From Arcticibacter sp045629565 (GTDB lineage: Bacteria > Bacteroidota > Bacteroidia > Sphingobacteriales > Sphingobacteriaceae), in contig NZ_JAZQRL010000126.1 of the NCBI RefSeq assembly GCF_045629565.1, positions 109,971 through 173,970 on the forward strand: 64,000 bases of DNA, in the 5' to 3' direction. The position numbers and the translations under genes were made by a program. Position 1 is the first letter of the stretch; the number at the start of each line of letters is the position of its first letter. This document shows positions 25,186 to 34,600 of the stretch, piece by piece. The notes beneath the pieces are model-generated. The model saw nothing but the letters and a program-made list of their open reading frames with translations. It had not been told where the DNA came from and made no database searches.

Positions 25186-26373
25186 ATGGAAATAACCTTC
25201 TGGCTGTCTGTCTTTATCGTATTTTACACTTTCATCGGATATGGCATTTTATTATTCATCCTTGTTAAACTGAAACGTCTTACCGGCAAAAAAACACCGG
25301 AAAAATTACTGGACATTTCCTCTCTTCCCAGCTGTACACTTATCATCGCCGCATATAATGAACAGGAGTATATGCACGATAAAATCCGAAACACCTTGGC
25401 ACTAAAATATCCCCAACACAAACTGGAGATTATTTTTGTAACCGATGGATCTACAGATCAGACACCCCAAATTGTAGCGCAGTATCCGCAAATTAAACTT
25501 CTTCATTCGCCCTCAAGACATGGAAAGATTCATGCGGTTCACCGCGCAATTGAACAGGTCAGCTCTGATGTAATCGTTTTTACCGATGCCAACACATTCC
25601 TGAACGAAGATGCGCTTCAGCTCATTTGCCGGCACTATGAAGATCCCCGGGTCGGCGCGGTTGCTGGTGAAAAACGTGTATTTTCCGGGAAAGAAGCTGA
25701 CGCCAGCTCCGCGGGTGAAGGCTTTTATTGGCGATATGAATCCACACTTAAAAAATGGGATTCTGAGCTACACTCTGTTGTTGGTGCGGCGGGAGAGCTG
25801 TTTAGCATCAGACGCGACCTGTACCAGCCAGTGGGTAGTGATATCATTCTGGATGATTTCATGATTTCTATGCTGATTGCCATGAAAAACTACCGGATAG
25901 TGTATGAACCTGACGCTTATGCAATTGAACATGCATCGGCCGACGTAAGTGAAGAGCTAAAAAGAAAGATCCGCATTGCTGCCGGAGGCATTCAATCAAT
26001 CATTAAACTGCTGCCTCTGCTTAACGTTTTCAAATATGGAGTGCTCAGCTTTCAATATATCAGCCACCGTGTGCTCAGATGGACCATAACTCCCTTCTTA
26101 CTTATACTGATCTTTGTATTGAACGTCTTCCTGTTATCTTCTGATGACCAATCGCTCTATACCATTATCCTGATACTGCAAATTATTTTCTATATTTCAG
26201 CCATTGCGGGATCTATACTTGAAAATAAGCAGATAAAGATTAAGGCACTTTTTGTCCCTTATTATTTTTGCGTGATGAATTATGCTGTCTTTCGGGGGAT
26301 AATCAGATATTGCACCAGGAAACAGAGTGCAACATGGGAGAAATCAAAACGAAAAGATAGTAAAAAAAACTAA
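25186..26373 (+). CDS. Membrane-bound family 2 glycosyltransferase
   Basis: Processive-type GT2 of 395 residues. One transmembrane helix (about 7-27) precedes the catalytic domain, with TDGS at 86-89, FTDAN at 132-136 and an acceptor Asp in ILDDFMIS. Three or so transmembrane helices follow from about 300 on (RWTITPFLLILIFVL and later). The RHGK motif and the GEKRV stretch are typical of this group. The layout resembles cellulose or hyaluronan synthase relatives, so it may polymerise an exopolysaccharide, but the sugar is unknown. It forms a unit with the preceding enzyme. Confidence 0.86.
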   Translation: MEITFWLSVFIVFYTFIGYGILLFILVKLKRLTGKKTPEKLLDISSLPSCTLIIAAYNEQEYMHDKIRNTLALKYPQHKLEIIFVTDGSTDQTPQIVAQYPQIKLLHSPSRHGKIHAVHRAIEQVSSDVIVFTDANTFLNEDALQLICRHYEDPRVGAVAGEKRVFSGKEADASSAGEGFYWRYESTLKKWDSELHSVVGAAGELFSIRRDLYQPVGSDIILDDFMISMLIAMKNYRIVYEPDAYAIEHASADVSEELKRKIRIAAGGIQSIIKLLPLLNVFKYGVLSFQYISHRVLRWTITPFLLILIFVLNVFLLSSDDQSLYTIILILQIIFYISAIAGSILENKQIKIKALFVPYYFCVMNYAVFRGIIRYCTRKQSATWEKSKRKDSKKN

Positions 26374-26492
26374 AACACTTATTCGTCTTCAGATGTTACT
26401 GAATGTTATTTGTATCTAAATGAGACGTCTTAACTAGACATTTGACATACCGGCGTGCCGCGAAGCACTCCCTTAACGTATTATACTCTATA

Positions 26493-27980
26493 ATGATTTT
26501 AATAGTTGATGACAAACCAGAAAATATATTCTCATTAAAAAAAATTTTAGAGATAAATAACTTTGAAGTAGATACTGCCCTTTCTGGAGAGGAGGCATTA
26601 AAAAAAATACTAAAACACACGTACGCCCTGATCATCCTTGATGTTCAGATGCCTGGTATGGATGGCTTTGAAGTTGCCGAAAATATATCAGGGTATAGTA
26701 AATCCAAAGATATTCCGATAATATTCCTCTCAGCTGTTAATACGGACAAGCGTTTTATAACCAAAGGATATGCTTCGGGTGGCGTAGACTATATAACCAA
26801 GCCCGTAGATCCCGATATTCTTATTCTCAAGGTCAAAACGCTTCATCGTCTTTACGAACAAACCAGAGATCTTAATGAAGCTCATCTGGCGTTAAGGGCA
26901 GAAATAGAATTCCGTAAACAGGCTCAGGCAGAATTGCGGGAACGGGTGCAGGAGCTCCGCTCTACCCTTGAAAGTATCCCGCAGATCGCTTTCACCGCGA
27001 AAAGCGATGGAACTATAGAATTTGTAAACCAGCACTGGTACAAATACAGCAACAGGCAGGAAAAGTTTCCTGAAACTCATCCGGATGACCCCCAAATCAA
27101 GGAACATTGGGAAGCGTCAATCAGAGAAAACCGGCCACTTGAAATGGAAGTCCGCATCAAAACGCTATCAGAAGGAAGCTATCATTGCCATCTTTTGAGG
27201 ACTACACCAATAACAGAGGGAGATGACATTATTAAATGGGTGGGCACTTTTACTGATATAGAAGATCAGAAGCAAGCGGAAAAGCGAAAAGATGAATTCC
27301 TAAGTATTGCTAGTCACGAACTCAAAACGCCTCTCACCAGTATAAAAGCCTACATGCAGCTTCTGGAACGAGCATTTGCACCTGAACTTGAGGCGTCGGC
27401 AGACAGTGGCAACTACCTTAAACGCGCGCAGTTTCAGGTTGACAAACTCCATAACCTGATTGCCGACCTGCTAGACATATCTAAAATCGAAAGCGGACGG
27501 ATGAAATTCAATAAGAAGGTATTCAAATTTGAAGATCTCCTCGCCAGTTCCATTGATATTATCACGCAGACTAACCACGACGTTAGGATTATCCGTAGGG
27601 GCACCGTCGACGCACTGATGTATGGCGATGAGATAAGAATTGAACAGGTTATATTAAACTATCTAACGAACGCCATCAAGTATTCGCCGGATACAAAAGA
27701 AGTTGTTGTAGAGAATTCACTTACACCTGAGGGACATATACTAGTAAAGGTTATCGACTTCGGTGTCGGGATCCCTGCCGATAAACAGTCTCAAATATTT
27801 AATAAATACTACCGGGTGGAAGAAACCTCCCACCGCTTTCAAGGTCTTGGAATCGGACTGTACATCTGCTCCGAAATCATTAAGCGGCATGGTGGCGCAT
27901 TTGGAGTGGAAAGCAACTCGAACCTTGGATCGACTTTCTATTTCACTATACCCTCATACAAGGGAACTCCACTTACTTAA
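26493..27980 (+). CDS. Sensor histidine kinase with N-terminal receiver (REC-PAS-HisKA-HATPase)
   Basis: Soluble kinase of 495 residues from the ATG at 26493; the open frame begins 51 bases earlier but lacks receiver homology there. Receiver domain about 1-120 with D50 (LILDVQMP) and K103 (TKP); a coiled linker; a PAS domain about 155-258; HisKA with H275 in SHELKTP; and an ATPase domain with N-box NYLTNAIKYS, DFGVGIP and GLGIGLYI. It has no membrane segment, so it reads a cytoplasmic cue or the state of another kinase. It is transcribed with the hybrid kinase 26 bases downstream. Confidence 0.92.
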   Translation: MILIVDDKPENIFSLKKILEINNFEVDTALSGEEALKKILKHTYALIILDVQMPGMDGFEVAENISGYSKSKDIPIIFLSAVNTDKRFITKGYASGGVDYITKPVDPDILILKVKTLHRLYEQTRDLNEAHLALRAEIEFRKQAQAELRERVQELRSTLESIPQIAFTAKSDGTIEFVNQHWYKYSNRQEKFPETHPDDPQIKEHWEASIRENRPLEMEVRIKTLSEGSYHCHLLRTTPITEGDDIIKWVGTFTDIEDQKQAEKRKDEFLSIASHELKTPLTSIKAYMQLLERAFAPELEASADSGNYLKRAQFQVDKLHNLIADLLDISKIESGRMKFNKKVFKFEDLLASSIDIITQTNHDVRIIRRGTVDALMYGDEIRIEQVILNYLTNAIKYSPDTKEVVVENSLTPEGHILVKVIDFGVGIPADKQSQIFNKYYRVEETSHRFQGLGIGLYICSEIIKRHGGAFGVESNSNLGSTFYFTIPSYKGTPLT

Positions 27981-28006
27981 TTTGCGAATAACAATTGAAA
28001 AGATCA

Positions 28007-31000
28007 ATGAATAATAAGGTTACTACCAACTTAAGGATCGGATATGGGTTGTCAGTGCTTTTGCTACTGATGAGCTCCGCCGCCTCTTACTTTGCCATTC
28101 AAAACCTGGTCAAGAGCTCTGCTCTCGTGAACCACACTAACACCGTGATCCTCGAACTTGAAAGCACTATTTCAGTCTTAAAAGATGCCGAGACGGGCCA
28201 GAGAGGTTATTTACTGACCGGGATGCCTGAGTTTTTGACGCCCTTTAATCATGCAAGCGAAAAAATAGAAAGTCATATTGCCAAGGTCAGAGAGCTCACG
28301 CAGGACAACCCCACACAGCTGCGCAATTGTGAAAGATTGAAGACCGTATTAAATAACAGGCTTGAACGGTTATCAAACGTTATTGAGCTTCGAAGCAAGA
28401 CCGGCAAGATATCACCGGATGATATGATATCGGGGCGTAAGTTTATGAACCAAGCCAGAGAAATCGTCGTCGCCATGGAGCAGATCGAACGCACCCTTCT
28501 GGCAAAACGCACAGAAAGCCTCAATACGTACTCCACGTATACACCGGTCCTGATTGTTATTGCCGCCCTACTATCGCTCGTAATTGCGCTCGTTTCATAT
28601 AGGAGAGCTAAAAAAGATCTCGATAGCCGGGCTTCGCTCTACGCTGAACTTAAAGAAAAAGACGAGCATATTGCGCGTAGACTGGTAATTATCGATGAGA
28701 TAGCAAGAAGGATATCTGCCGGAGACTATTCCACTCGTGTAAAAAATGAAACGGATGCTGACAGTCTGGGCGGACTTGCACTCTCCCTGAACAAAATGGC
28801 CGAATCCCTGGATTATTCATTTCAGTCGTTGTCTGATCGTGAATGGCTTCAAGCAGGCGTTGCCTCGTTAAATGACCGGATGATTGGAGAGATCGAGATT
28901 AAGCCCCTTACACAGGGTATCCTCGATCATATTATCAAATATACCAACAGCACTGTCGGAGCATTTTACCTCATGCAGGATGAAGAAAACCTGGAGTTAG
29001 TAAGCAGCTATGCACTTACAGGCGAATCCAGGCGTGAAGTCGTTAAACTAGGCGAAGGAATTGTCGGCCAATGCGCAGCTAACAAACAGCCCATATCTCT
29101 TACTGATGTAAGCGAGGAGGATATGGTTATTTCGTTTACAAGTGGAAGTGTCAAACCCCGGACGATTACCGCCTTTCCTATCGTATTCGAAAATAAGATT
29201 AAAGGAGTAATTGAAATAGGCTCAATCGAAAAATACAGCCCCATCACGGTAGAATACTTCAATTCGATATCACATAGTGCCGGTGTAGTACTTAACACAG
29301 CGCAGAACCGGGCCAAGCTGCAGGAATTACTGGAAGAGACCCAAGCCCAATCAGAAGAATTGCAGGCTCAGCACAGCGAACTGGAAAACCTCAACACGGA
29401 GCTGGAAGCACAGGCACAGAAATTACAGGCTTCTGAAGAAGAGTTAAAGGTCCAGCAAGAGGAACTGTTACAAGCCAACCAGGAACTGGAGGAACGCAGC
29501 AAAATACTGGAAGAAAAAAATCAGCTCATTGTTGAACGTAATCTCGACATTCAGAAAAAGGCGGAAGAACTTGAACTCAGCACCAAATACAAGTCTGAGT
29601 TCCTCGCGAATATGTCTCACGAGCTGCGCACTCCCCTAAACTCCATCCTGCTTCTGTCAAGGCTTCTTTCTGAAAACGCTGAAGAAAATCTCAGTGAAGA
29701 TCAGATAGAGTATGGAAGAGTCATCCACAGTTCAGGAAACGGGCTTCTTACTCTGATAGATGAAATTCTTGACTTATCTAAGATAGAAGCTGGTAAGATG
29801 GAACTCGAATATCAGGTTACATCAGTAAAAGAGATCGTTTCTGATATGCATGCCCTGTTTAATCCTCTCGCAAAGGAGAAGGCCTTATCATTCACCACCA
29901 ATATTACAGAGGGTGTCCCTGTCAGCATCTCAATTGATAAGATGAGATTTGAACAGATTCTCAAAAACCTTCTTTCTAACGCCCTTAAATTTACAAGAAA
30001 AGGATTTGTATCGCTCAGTATTGATCCGTCTGATCGGGAAGGTTTTATAAACTTCTCGGTAAAAGACTCCGGAATCGGCATTCCTAAAGACAAACAGGAT
30101 CATATCTTTGAAGCGTTTCAACAAGCAGACGGCTCCACCAGACGTAAATACGGAGGGACCGGACTGGGACTATCCATCAGCCGGGAACTTGCGAAACTTC
30201 AGGGCGGTGAACTGATATTGGAAAGCGAACCTGGTAAGGGAAGTAAATTCACCATCAGCATCCCCATAGATCCGCAATTTATCGCTAAACCGACAGAGAC
30301 GGAAGACTTGGTGGAACTTGAAATTCCGCCAGCCCCGCCAAAGATCAGCGTTAACGAACCTGGCGAAGGACTTGAGCGTACTAAAAAAAGGTACGTGACG
30401 ACTGTCATTCCTCCTGATCTTGACGATGATCGGGACAACTTAGGCCCCGAAGACAAGCTCATACTTATCATCGAAGATGATACCAACTTTGCCAGGGCGT
30501 TACTCGGATACACCCGCAAAAACAACTATAAAGGTATCGTGGCCGTCCGGGGAGATCAGGGGGTACAGATGGCTCGTCAATATAAACCACTGGCCATCCT
30601 TTTGGATATTCAGCTTCCCGTAAAAGATGGGTGGGAAGTTATGGAAGAACTAAAAAGCAACCCTCAGACGCGGCATATACCTGTACACATTATGTCGTCC
30701 ATGGAAGTAAAAAAAGAAAGCCTTATCAAAGGTGCGGTCGACTTTATCAATAAGCCTGTTGCTATTGAACAGATGCATCACATGTTCTCCAGTATCGAAA
30801 GCGCATTGAATAAAGACCCAAAGAAAGTCCTCATTATTGAGGAAAATCCAAAGCATGCACGCGCCCTGGCTTATTTCCTCGACACCTACAATGTAAACGC
30901 AGAAATAAAAGGATCGGTAGCCGATGGCGTTGATGCACTACAAAGAAAAGAAGTCGACTGCGTTATTCTGGATATGGGAATTCCGGACATGAATGCCTAC

Positions 31001-31636
31001 CTTACTTTAGAAACGATTAAGAAGAGTCCGGGACTGGAGAATCTTCCGATCATTATTTTCACCGGCAAGAACCTGTCGAAAGCTGAAGAAAGCAAGATCA
31101 AACAATACGCAGACAGCATCGTCATGAAGACGGCTCATTCCTACCAGCGCATTTTGGATGAAGTTGCCTTGTTTCTGCACCTGGTGGAAGCAAAGCATCC
31201 TGTATCTGGCAACGCAGCGGCAATGCGAAACGCCGTGGCGCTGAATGAAATACTTCAGAACAAGACTGTACTGATTGCCGACGACGATGTCAGGAATATC
31301 TTTTCGCTGACCAAAGCACTCGAGCAGTTAAAGATGAAGGTAATATCCGCAACTGACGGCAAAGAGGCGTTAAGAATTCTAGACGAAAATCCCCATACCG
31401 ATGTCGTGCTGATGGACATGATGATGCCTGAAATGGACGGCTACCAGTCTATAATGGAAATCCGCCAAAAGCCGAAACATAAAAATCTTCCTATACTGGC
31501 GGTAACGGCTAAAGCAATGGTTGGCGACAGAGAGAAATGCATTGCTGCAGGTGCTTCAGATTATATATCGAAGCCTGTAGATATTGATCAGCTAATTTCA
31601 CTTCTACGAGTTTGGCTCTACGATAGATATTTATAG
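28007..31636 (+). CDS. Hybrid histidine kinase CHASE3-HAMP-GAF-HisKA-HATPase-REC-REC-REC
   Basis: Very large membrane kinase of 1209 residues from the ATG at 28007. Helices about 12-32 and 180-198 flank a CHASE3 domain (contains DAETGQRGYLL, 60-70). Then come HAMP about 200-272, GAF about 290-435, a Gln/Glu-rich coiled coil 436-530, HisKA with H538 (SHELRTP), HATPase with NLLSNALKF and DSGIGIP, and three receivers with acceptors D867, D989 and D1137. The second receiver is atypical (IEENPKH in place of the acidic pair). It likely integrates an outside signal and passes phosphate to the small receiver encoded next. Confidence 0.93.
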   Translation: MNNKVTTNLRIGYGLSVLLLLMSSAASYFAIQNLVKSSALVNHTNTVILELESTISVLKDAETGQRGYLLTGMPEFLTPFNHASEKIESHIAKVRELTQDNPTQLRNCERLKTVLNNRLERLSNVIELRSKTGKISPDDMISGRKFMNQAREIVVAMEQIERTLLAKRTESLNTYSTYTPVLIVIAALLSLVIALVSYRRAKKDLDSRASLYAELKEKDEHIARRLVIIDEIARRISAGDYSTRVKNETDADSLGGLALSLNKMAESLDYSFQSLSDREWLQAGVASLNDRMIGEIEIKPLTQGILDHIIKYTNSTVGAFYLMQDEENLELVSSYALTGESRREVVKLGEGIVGQCAANKQPISLTDVSEEDMVISFTSGSVKPRTITAFPIVFENKIKGVIEIGSIEKYSPITVEYFNSISHSAGVVLNTAQNRAKLQELLEETQAQSEELQAQHSELENLNTELEAQAQKLQASEEELKVQQEELLQANQELEERSKILEEKNQLIVERNLDIQKKAEELELSTKYKSEFLANMSHELRTPLNSILLLSRLLSENAEENLSEDQIEYGRVIHSSGNGLLTLIDEILDLSKIEAGKMELEYQVTSVKEIVSDMHALFNPLAKEKALSFTTNITEGVPVSISIDKMRFEQILKNLLSNALKFTRKGFVSLSIDPSDREGFINFSVKDSGIGIPKDKQDHIFEAFQQADGSTRRKYGGTGLGLSISRELAKLQGGELILESEPGKGSKFTISIPIDPQFIAKPTETEDLVELEIPPAPPKISVNEPGEGLERTKKRYVTTVIPPDLDDDRDNLGPEDKLILIIEDDTNFARALLGYTRKNNYKGIVAVRGDQGVQMARQYKPLAILLDIQLPVKDGWEVMEELKSNPQTRHIPVHIMSSMEVKKESLIKGAVDFINKPVAIEQMHHMFSSIESALNKDPKKVLIIEENPKHARALAYFLDTYNVNAEIKGSVADGVDALQRKEVDCVILDMGIPDMNAYLTLETIKKSPGLENLPIIIFTGKNLSKAEESKIKQYADSIVMKTAHSYQRILDEVALFLHLVEAKHPVSGNAAAMRNAVALNEILQNKTVLIADDDVRNIFSLTKALEQLKMKVISATDGKEALRILDENPHTDVVLMDMMMPEMDGYQSIMEIRQKPKHKNLPILAVTAKAMVGDREKCIAAGASDYISKPVDIDQLISLLRVWLYDRYL

Positions 31637-31639
31637 ACG

Positions 31640-32008
31640 ATGAACAAAATACTGATCATTGATGATGACCCAAGGAACATTTTCGCCTTGGTTGCCGTAC
31701 TGAAAACGAAGAAGTTTGTCTGCCTCACGGCCGCTTCAGCTGAGGATGGCATTAATTTGCTATTGGCGCAGCCCGATATTGGCATAGTTCTTATGGATAT
31801 GATGATGCCTGACATGGATGGCTATCAGGCTATAGCTGAGATCAGGAAAAACGAGTCAATCAGTAAGATTCCGATAGTTGCTGTAACGGCACAAGCGATG
31901 ATCGGTGATCGCGAAAAGTGTATCGCCGCAGGTGCCGATGCTTACATATCGAAGCCTATTGACATTGACGTTCTGTTAAATGTATTGAGTCACTATTTAA
32001 AGATATAG
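31640..32008 (+). CDS. Single-domain response regulator
   Basis: Receiver domain only, 122 residues, with acidic D8-D10, phospho-acceptor D53 (LMDMMMPD), Thr in AVTAQA and Lys in ISKP. There is no output domain, so it acts by protein contact or as a phosphorelay intermediate, like CheY or Spo0F. It closely resembles the third receiver of the upstream hybrid kinase (LMDMMMP, VGDREKCIAAGA), suggesting duplication. Its stop codon is directly followed by the ATG of the CheR gene. Confidence 0.92.
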   Translation: MNKILIIDDDPRNIFALVAVLKTKKFVCLTAASAEDGINLLLAQPDIGIVLMDMMMPDMDGYQAIAEIRKNESISKIPIVAVTAQAMIGDREKCIAAGADAYISKPIDIDVLLNVLSHYLKI

Positions 32009-32833
32009 ATGTTAGATTTAAACGTTATCCAGGACGATGAGGTAGAGATAATATTGAACGATCTTCTGGAAATATACGGATACGACTTTACTGAATATTC
32101 GAAGGCATCTATAAAGCGCCGGATTAACCGCCTGTTTACGATAGACCGGTTTATGAGCTTCGCCGAATTCAGGTATCGGATTAAGAATGATGCCGGATAT
32201 ATTCCTCACTTTATTGAACAGATTACCGTAACTGTCACCGAGATGTTCCGCGACCCCATGTTCTATAAAGCACTCCGGGAGCAAGTACTGCCCACCCTCG
32301 GTACCTACCCTTTTATCAGGATATGGCATGCCGGTTGTTCTACTGGCGAAGAAGTCTACTCTATGGCGATACTCTTGAAAGAGGCAAATCTTTTCCATAA
32401 GTCTTTGTTGTATGCAACCGACCTCAATCCGCAGGTACTCGAGAAAGCGAGGAAAGGAATCTTTCCTCTCAGTCAGATGAAACAATACTCAGAGAATTAC
32501 ATCCAGTCAGGAGGTATCAATGAATTTTCAAAGTATTACACAGCTAATTATGATAAGGCGAAGTTTGACGAAAGCCTGCGTGAGAAAATGATTTTCTCCA
32601 CCCATAACCTTGTCTCAGACCGCTCGTTCAACGAGTTTCAGCTTATACTCTGCCGCAACGTTCTTATCTATTTTGATAAGGATCTTCAGGCTAAAGTTTT
32701 TGACCTGTTCGAGCAGAGTCTCGATAATCTCGGCTACCTCGCTCTGGGATCCAAAGAAACGCTGCGCTTCTCATCAATCATTTCCAGGTTTAAGAAAATA
32801 GATAAGGAGAAAATATGGAGAAAGATAGCCTGA
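32009..32833 (+). CDS. CheR-type protein-glutamate methyltransferase
   Basis: SAM-dependent methyltransferase of the CheR family, 274 residues. The N-terminal helical domain contains SIKRRINR (34-41); the catalytic domain has the SAM loop GCSTGEE at 109-115, ATDLNP near 136-141 and the CRNVLIYFD stretch near 215. Classical CheR methylates glutamates on chemoreceptors; none is encoded here. It starts directly after the receiver gene and overlaps cheB by 19 bases. The target could be the hybrid kinase itself, which is speculation. Confidence 0.9.
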   Translation: MLDLNVIQDDEVEIILNDLLEIYGYDFTEYSKASIKRRINRLFTIDRFMSFAEFRYRIKNDAGYIPHFIEQITVTVTEMFRDPMFYKALREQVLPTLGTYPFIRIWHAGCSTGEEVYSMAILLKEANLFHKSLLYATDLNPQVLEKARKGIFPLSQMKQYSENYIQSGGINEFSKYYTANYDKAKFDESLREKMIFSTHNLVSDRSFNEFQLILCRNVLIYFDKDLQAKVFDLFEQSLDNLGYLALGSKETLRFSSIISRFKKIDKEKIWRKIA

Positions 32834-33408
32834 AAAGTCCTATAGAGCTCGTTGTGATAGCAGGATCTGCGGGGAGTCTGGACGTAATACTTAAAATGCT
32901 TCCTCAGATCGACGGGGCATTGAACTTTCCGATAGTAATTGTTCTACATAGAAAAGCTTCTTATGACTCAACCCTTGCAGAACTTCTAATGACCCGAACC
33001 TCGCTTCGTGTAGTCGAAGCGGAAGAAAAAGATCAGCTTCAGAACGGCGTTATCTACCTGGCACCTGCAGATTATCACCTTCTTATCGAAAAGGACCGCT
33101 CCCTGTCGTTAGATTACTCTGAAAAAATCCAGTACTCCAGACCCTGTATTGACGTGACGCTTGAAAACGTAGCAGAAGTATACAAAGACCGGGCAGCAGC
33201 CCTACTGCTCTCCGGAGCAAATTCAGACGGCGCAAAGGGATTGAAGATGATCAAACAGGCAGGAGGAATCACAGCTGTACAGAACCCGGCCACGGCTGAA
33301 GTTTCCTTCATGCCTAACCAGGCACTGCAAACTGCAAAAGTTGACTATGTCTTAGAAACAAATGAGATGGCCTATTTCATTAACAGACTCTCTGCTACTA
33401 CTTTCTGA
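32815..33408 (+). CDS. CheB-type methylesterase, catalytic domain only
   Basis: Protein-glutamate methylesterase/deamidase domain of 197 residues with no receiver domain. The catalytic triad fits S18 (GSAGS), H45 (VLHRK) and D138 (SGANSDG), and PNPATAE-like and VSFMPNQAL stretches are also present. Without a receiver it cannot be switched by CheA-type phosphorylation directly. It overlaps the CheR gene, and its last 11 bases overlap the 3' end of convergent lysA. It removes methyl groups added by CheR, so the pair forms an adaptation module without a local chemoreceptor. Confidence 0.9.
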   Translation: MEKDSLKSPIELVVIAGSAGSLDVILKMLPQIDGALNFPIVIVLHRKASYDSTLAELLMTRTSLRVVEAEEKDQLQNGVIYLAPADYHLLIEKDRSLSLDYSEKIQYSRPCIDVTLENVAEVYKDRAAALLLSGANSDGAKGLKMIKQAGGITAVQNPATAEVSFMPNQALQTAKVDYVLETNEMAYFINRLSATTF

Positions 33409-34558
33409 AATAAAAAGGTTCTGACTGCTCTCTCAGATTGTAACGTGACGACATTACTTCACCGTAGGCACCCGCCGTCCGTATGGCAATCAAATCTCCC
33501 CGGAACGACTCTCCAAGCTGAACTTCTTTTCCAAAGCAATCCGTAGATTCACATATAGGACCTACGATATCATATTTCTGATCTTGCTCATTACCCTCTC
33601 CCCGGGTTAGATTTTCTATTTTATGATAAGCCTGATAGAGAGCCGGACGCATTAGCTCTGTCATACCGGCATCGAGAACCAGGAAATGTTTTTTGATACC
33701 GTTCTTCACATACAGTACTCTACTTATCAGGCTACCACAATGTGCTACCAGTGCCCTTCCCAGTTCGAAGTGAACCTCCTGACCTGGCTTCCGGTCGAGA
33801 AACTGATTAAATATTGTAAAATAGCCCTCAAAGTTAGGTATGTTATTCTGATCGGGCTCCATATAGTCGACGCCCAGGCCGCCGCCCACGTTCAATATAC
33901 GCAGATTGAAGCCTCTCTCTTCAAACCAGGTCTTAATTTCGTTCACACGTATACACAGACTCTTGAAAACAGTCAGGTTTGTTATCTGCGAACCAATATG
34001 AAAATGGATCCCCTCAAGCCAAATATGCTCCGCGGTATTAAGGAATTCAGCACAAGCAGGCAGCTCCCATTGGTTAATGCCGAATTTATTCTCCTCCAGA
34101 CCTGTGGTAATGTTATGATGGGTATATGCATCAACGTTGGGATTGATGCGTAAAGCCACATGCGCCGTTTTCCCCGCCTTAGCAGCAAGCTCATTAATCA
34201 CATGCAGCTCTTGAACTGACTCCACATTGAAGCAGAAAATATCAAATTCCAACGCAGAGATTATCTCTTCATCCGATTTACCAACACCGGCAAATACTAC
34301 TTTTTCGGCAGGAAAGCCAACTTCTATCGCCTTCTTCACCTCATTCCCACTAACGCAATCTGCCCCAAAGCCGTGGGCTTGAATAGCCTTAAGGACCTCA
34401 TGATTAAAATTGGCCTTCATTGCGTAATGCACATGAAAACCGTATTGATCGGCCGCCTTTTTGCATGCAGACAGTGTGCCGTCCAGCAGTGCTAAATCAT
34501 AAAAATAGAAAGGTGTTTTGCGCACACCAAATCCGGCCAAAATTTCTTTTGAAAACAT
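33398..34558 (-). CDS. lysA: Diaminopimelate decarboxylase
   Basis: PLP enzyme making L-lysine from meso-diaminopimelate, the last step of lysine synthesis; 386 residues. The PLP lysine is K48 in HYAMKAN, the glycine-rich phosphate loop is NVGGGLGVDY, and the C-terminal part has CESTDCFG and YGEVMSSRYN. It belongs to the alanine-racemase-like fold III. It follows lysC by 42 bases in the same unit, so the first and last committed lysine-pathway steps are co-encoded. Confidence 0.95.
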   Translation of the reverse strand: MFSKEILAGFGVRKTPFYFYDLALLDGTLSACKKAADQYGFHVHYAMKANFNHEVLKAIQAHGFGADCVSGNEVKKAIEVGFPAEKVVFAGVGKSDEEIISALEFDIFCFNVESVQELHVINELAAKAGKTAHVALRINPNVDAYTHHNITTGLEENKFGINQWELPACAEFLNTAEHIWLEGIHFHIGSQITNLTVFKSLCIRVNEIKTWFEERGFNLRILNVGGGLGVDYMEPDQNNIPNFEGYFTIFNQFLDRKPGQEVHFELGRALVAHCGSLISRVLYVKNGIKKHFLVLDAGMTELMRPALYQAYHKIENLTRGEGNEQDQKYDIVGPICESTDCFGKEVQLGESFRGDLIAIRTAGAYGEVMSSRYNLREQSEPFYFRK

Positions 34559-34600
34559 ATGGTTTGTATAAGCCTCTTTATGTAATGTGAAGCATGTAAT

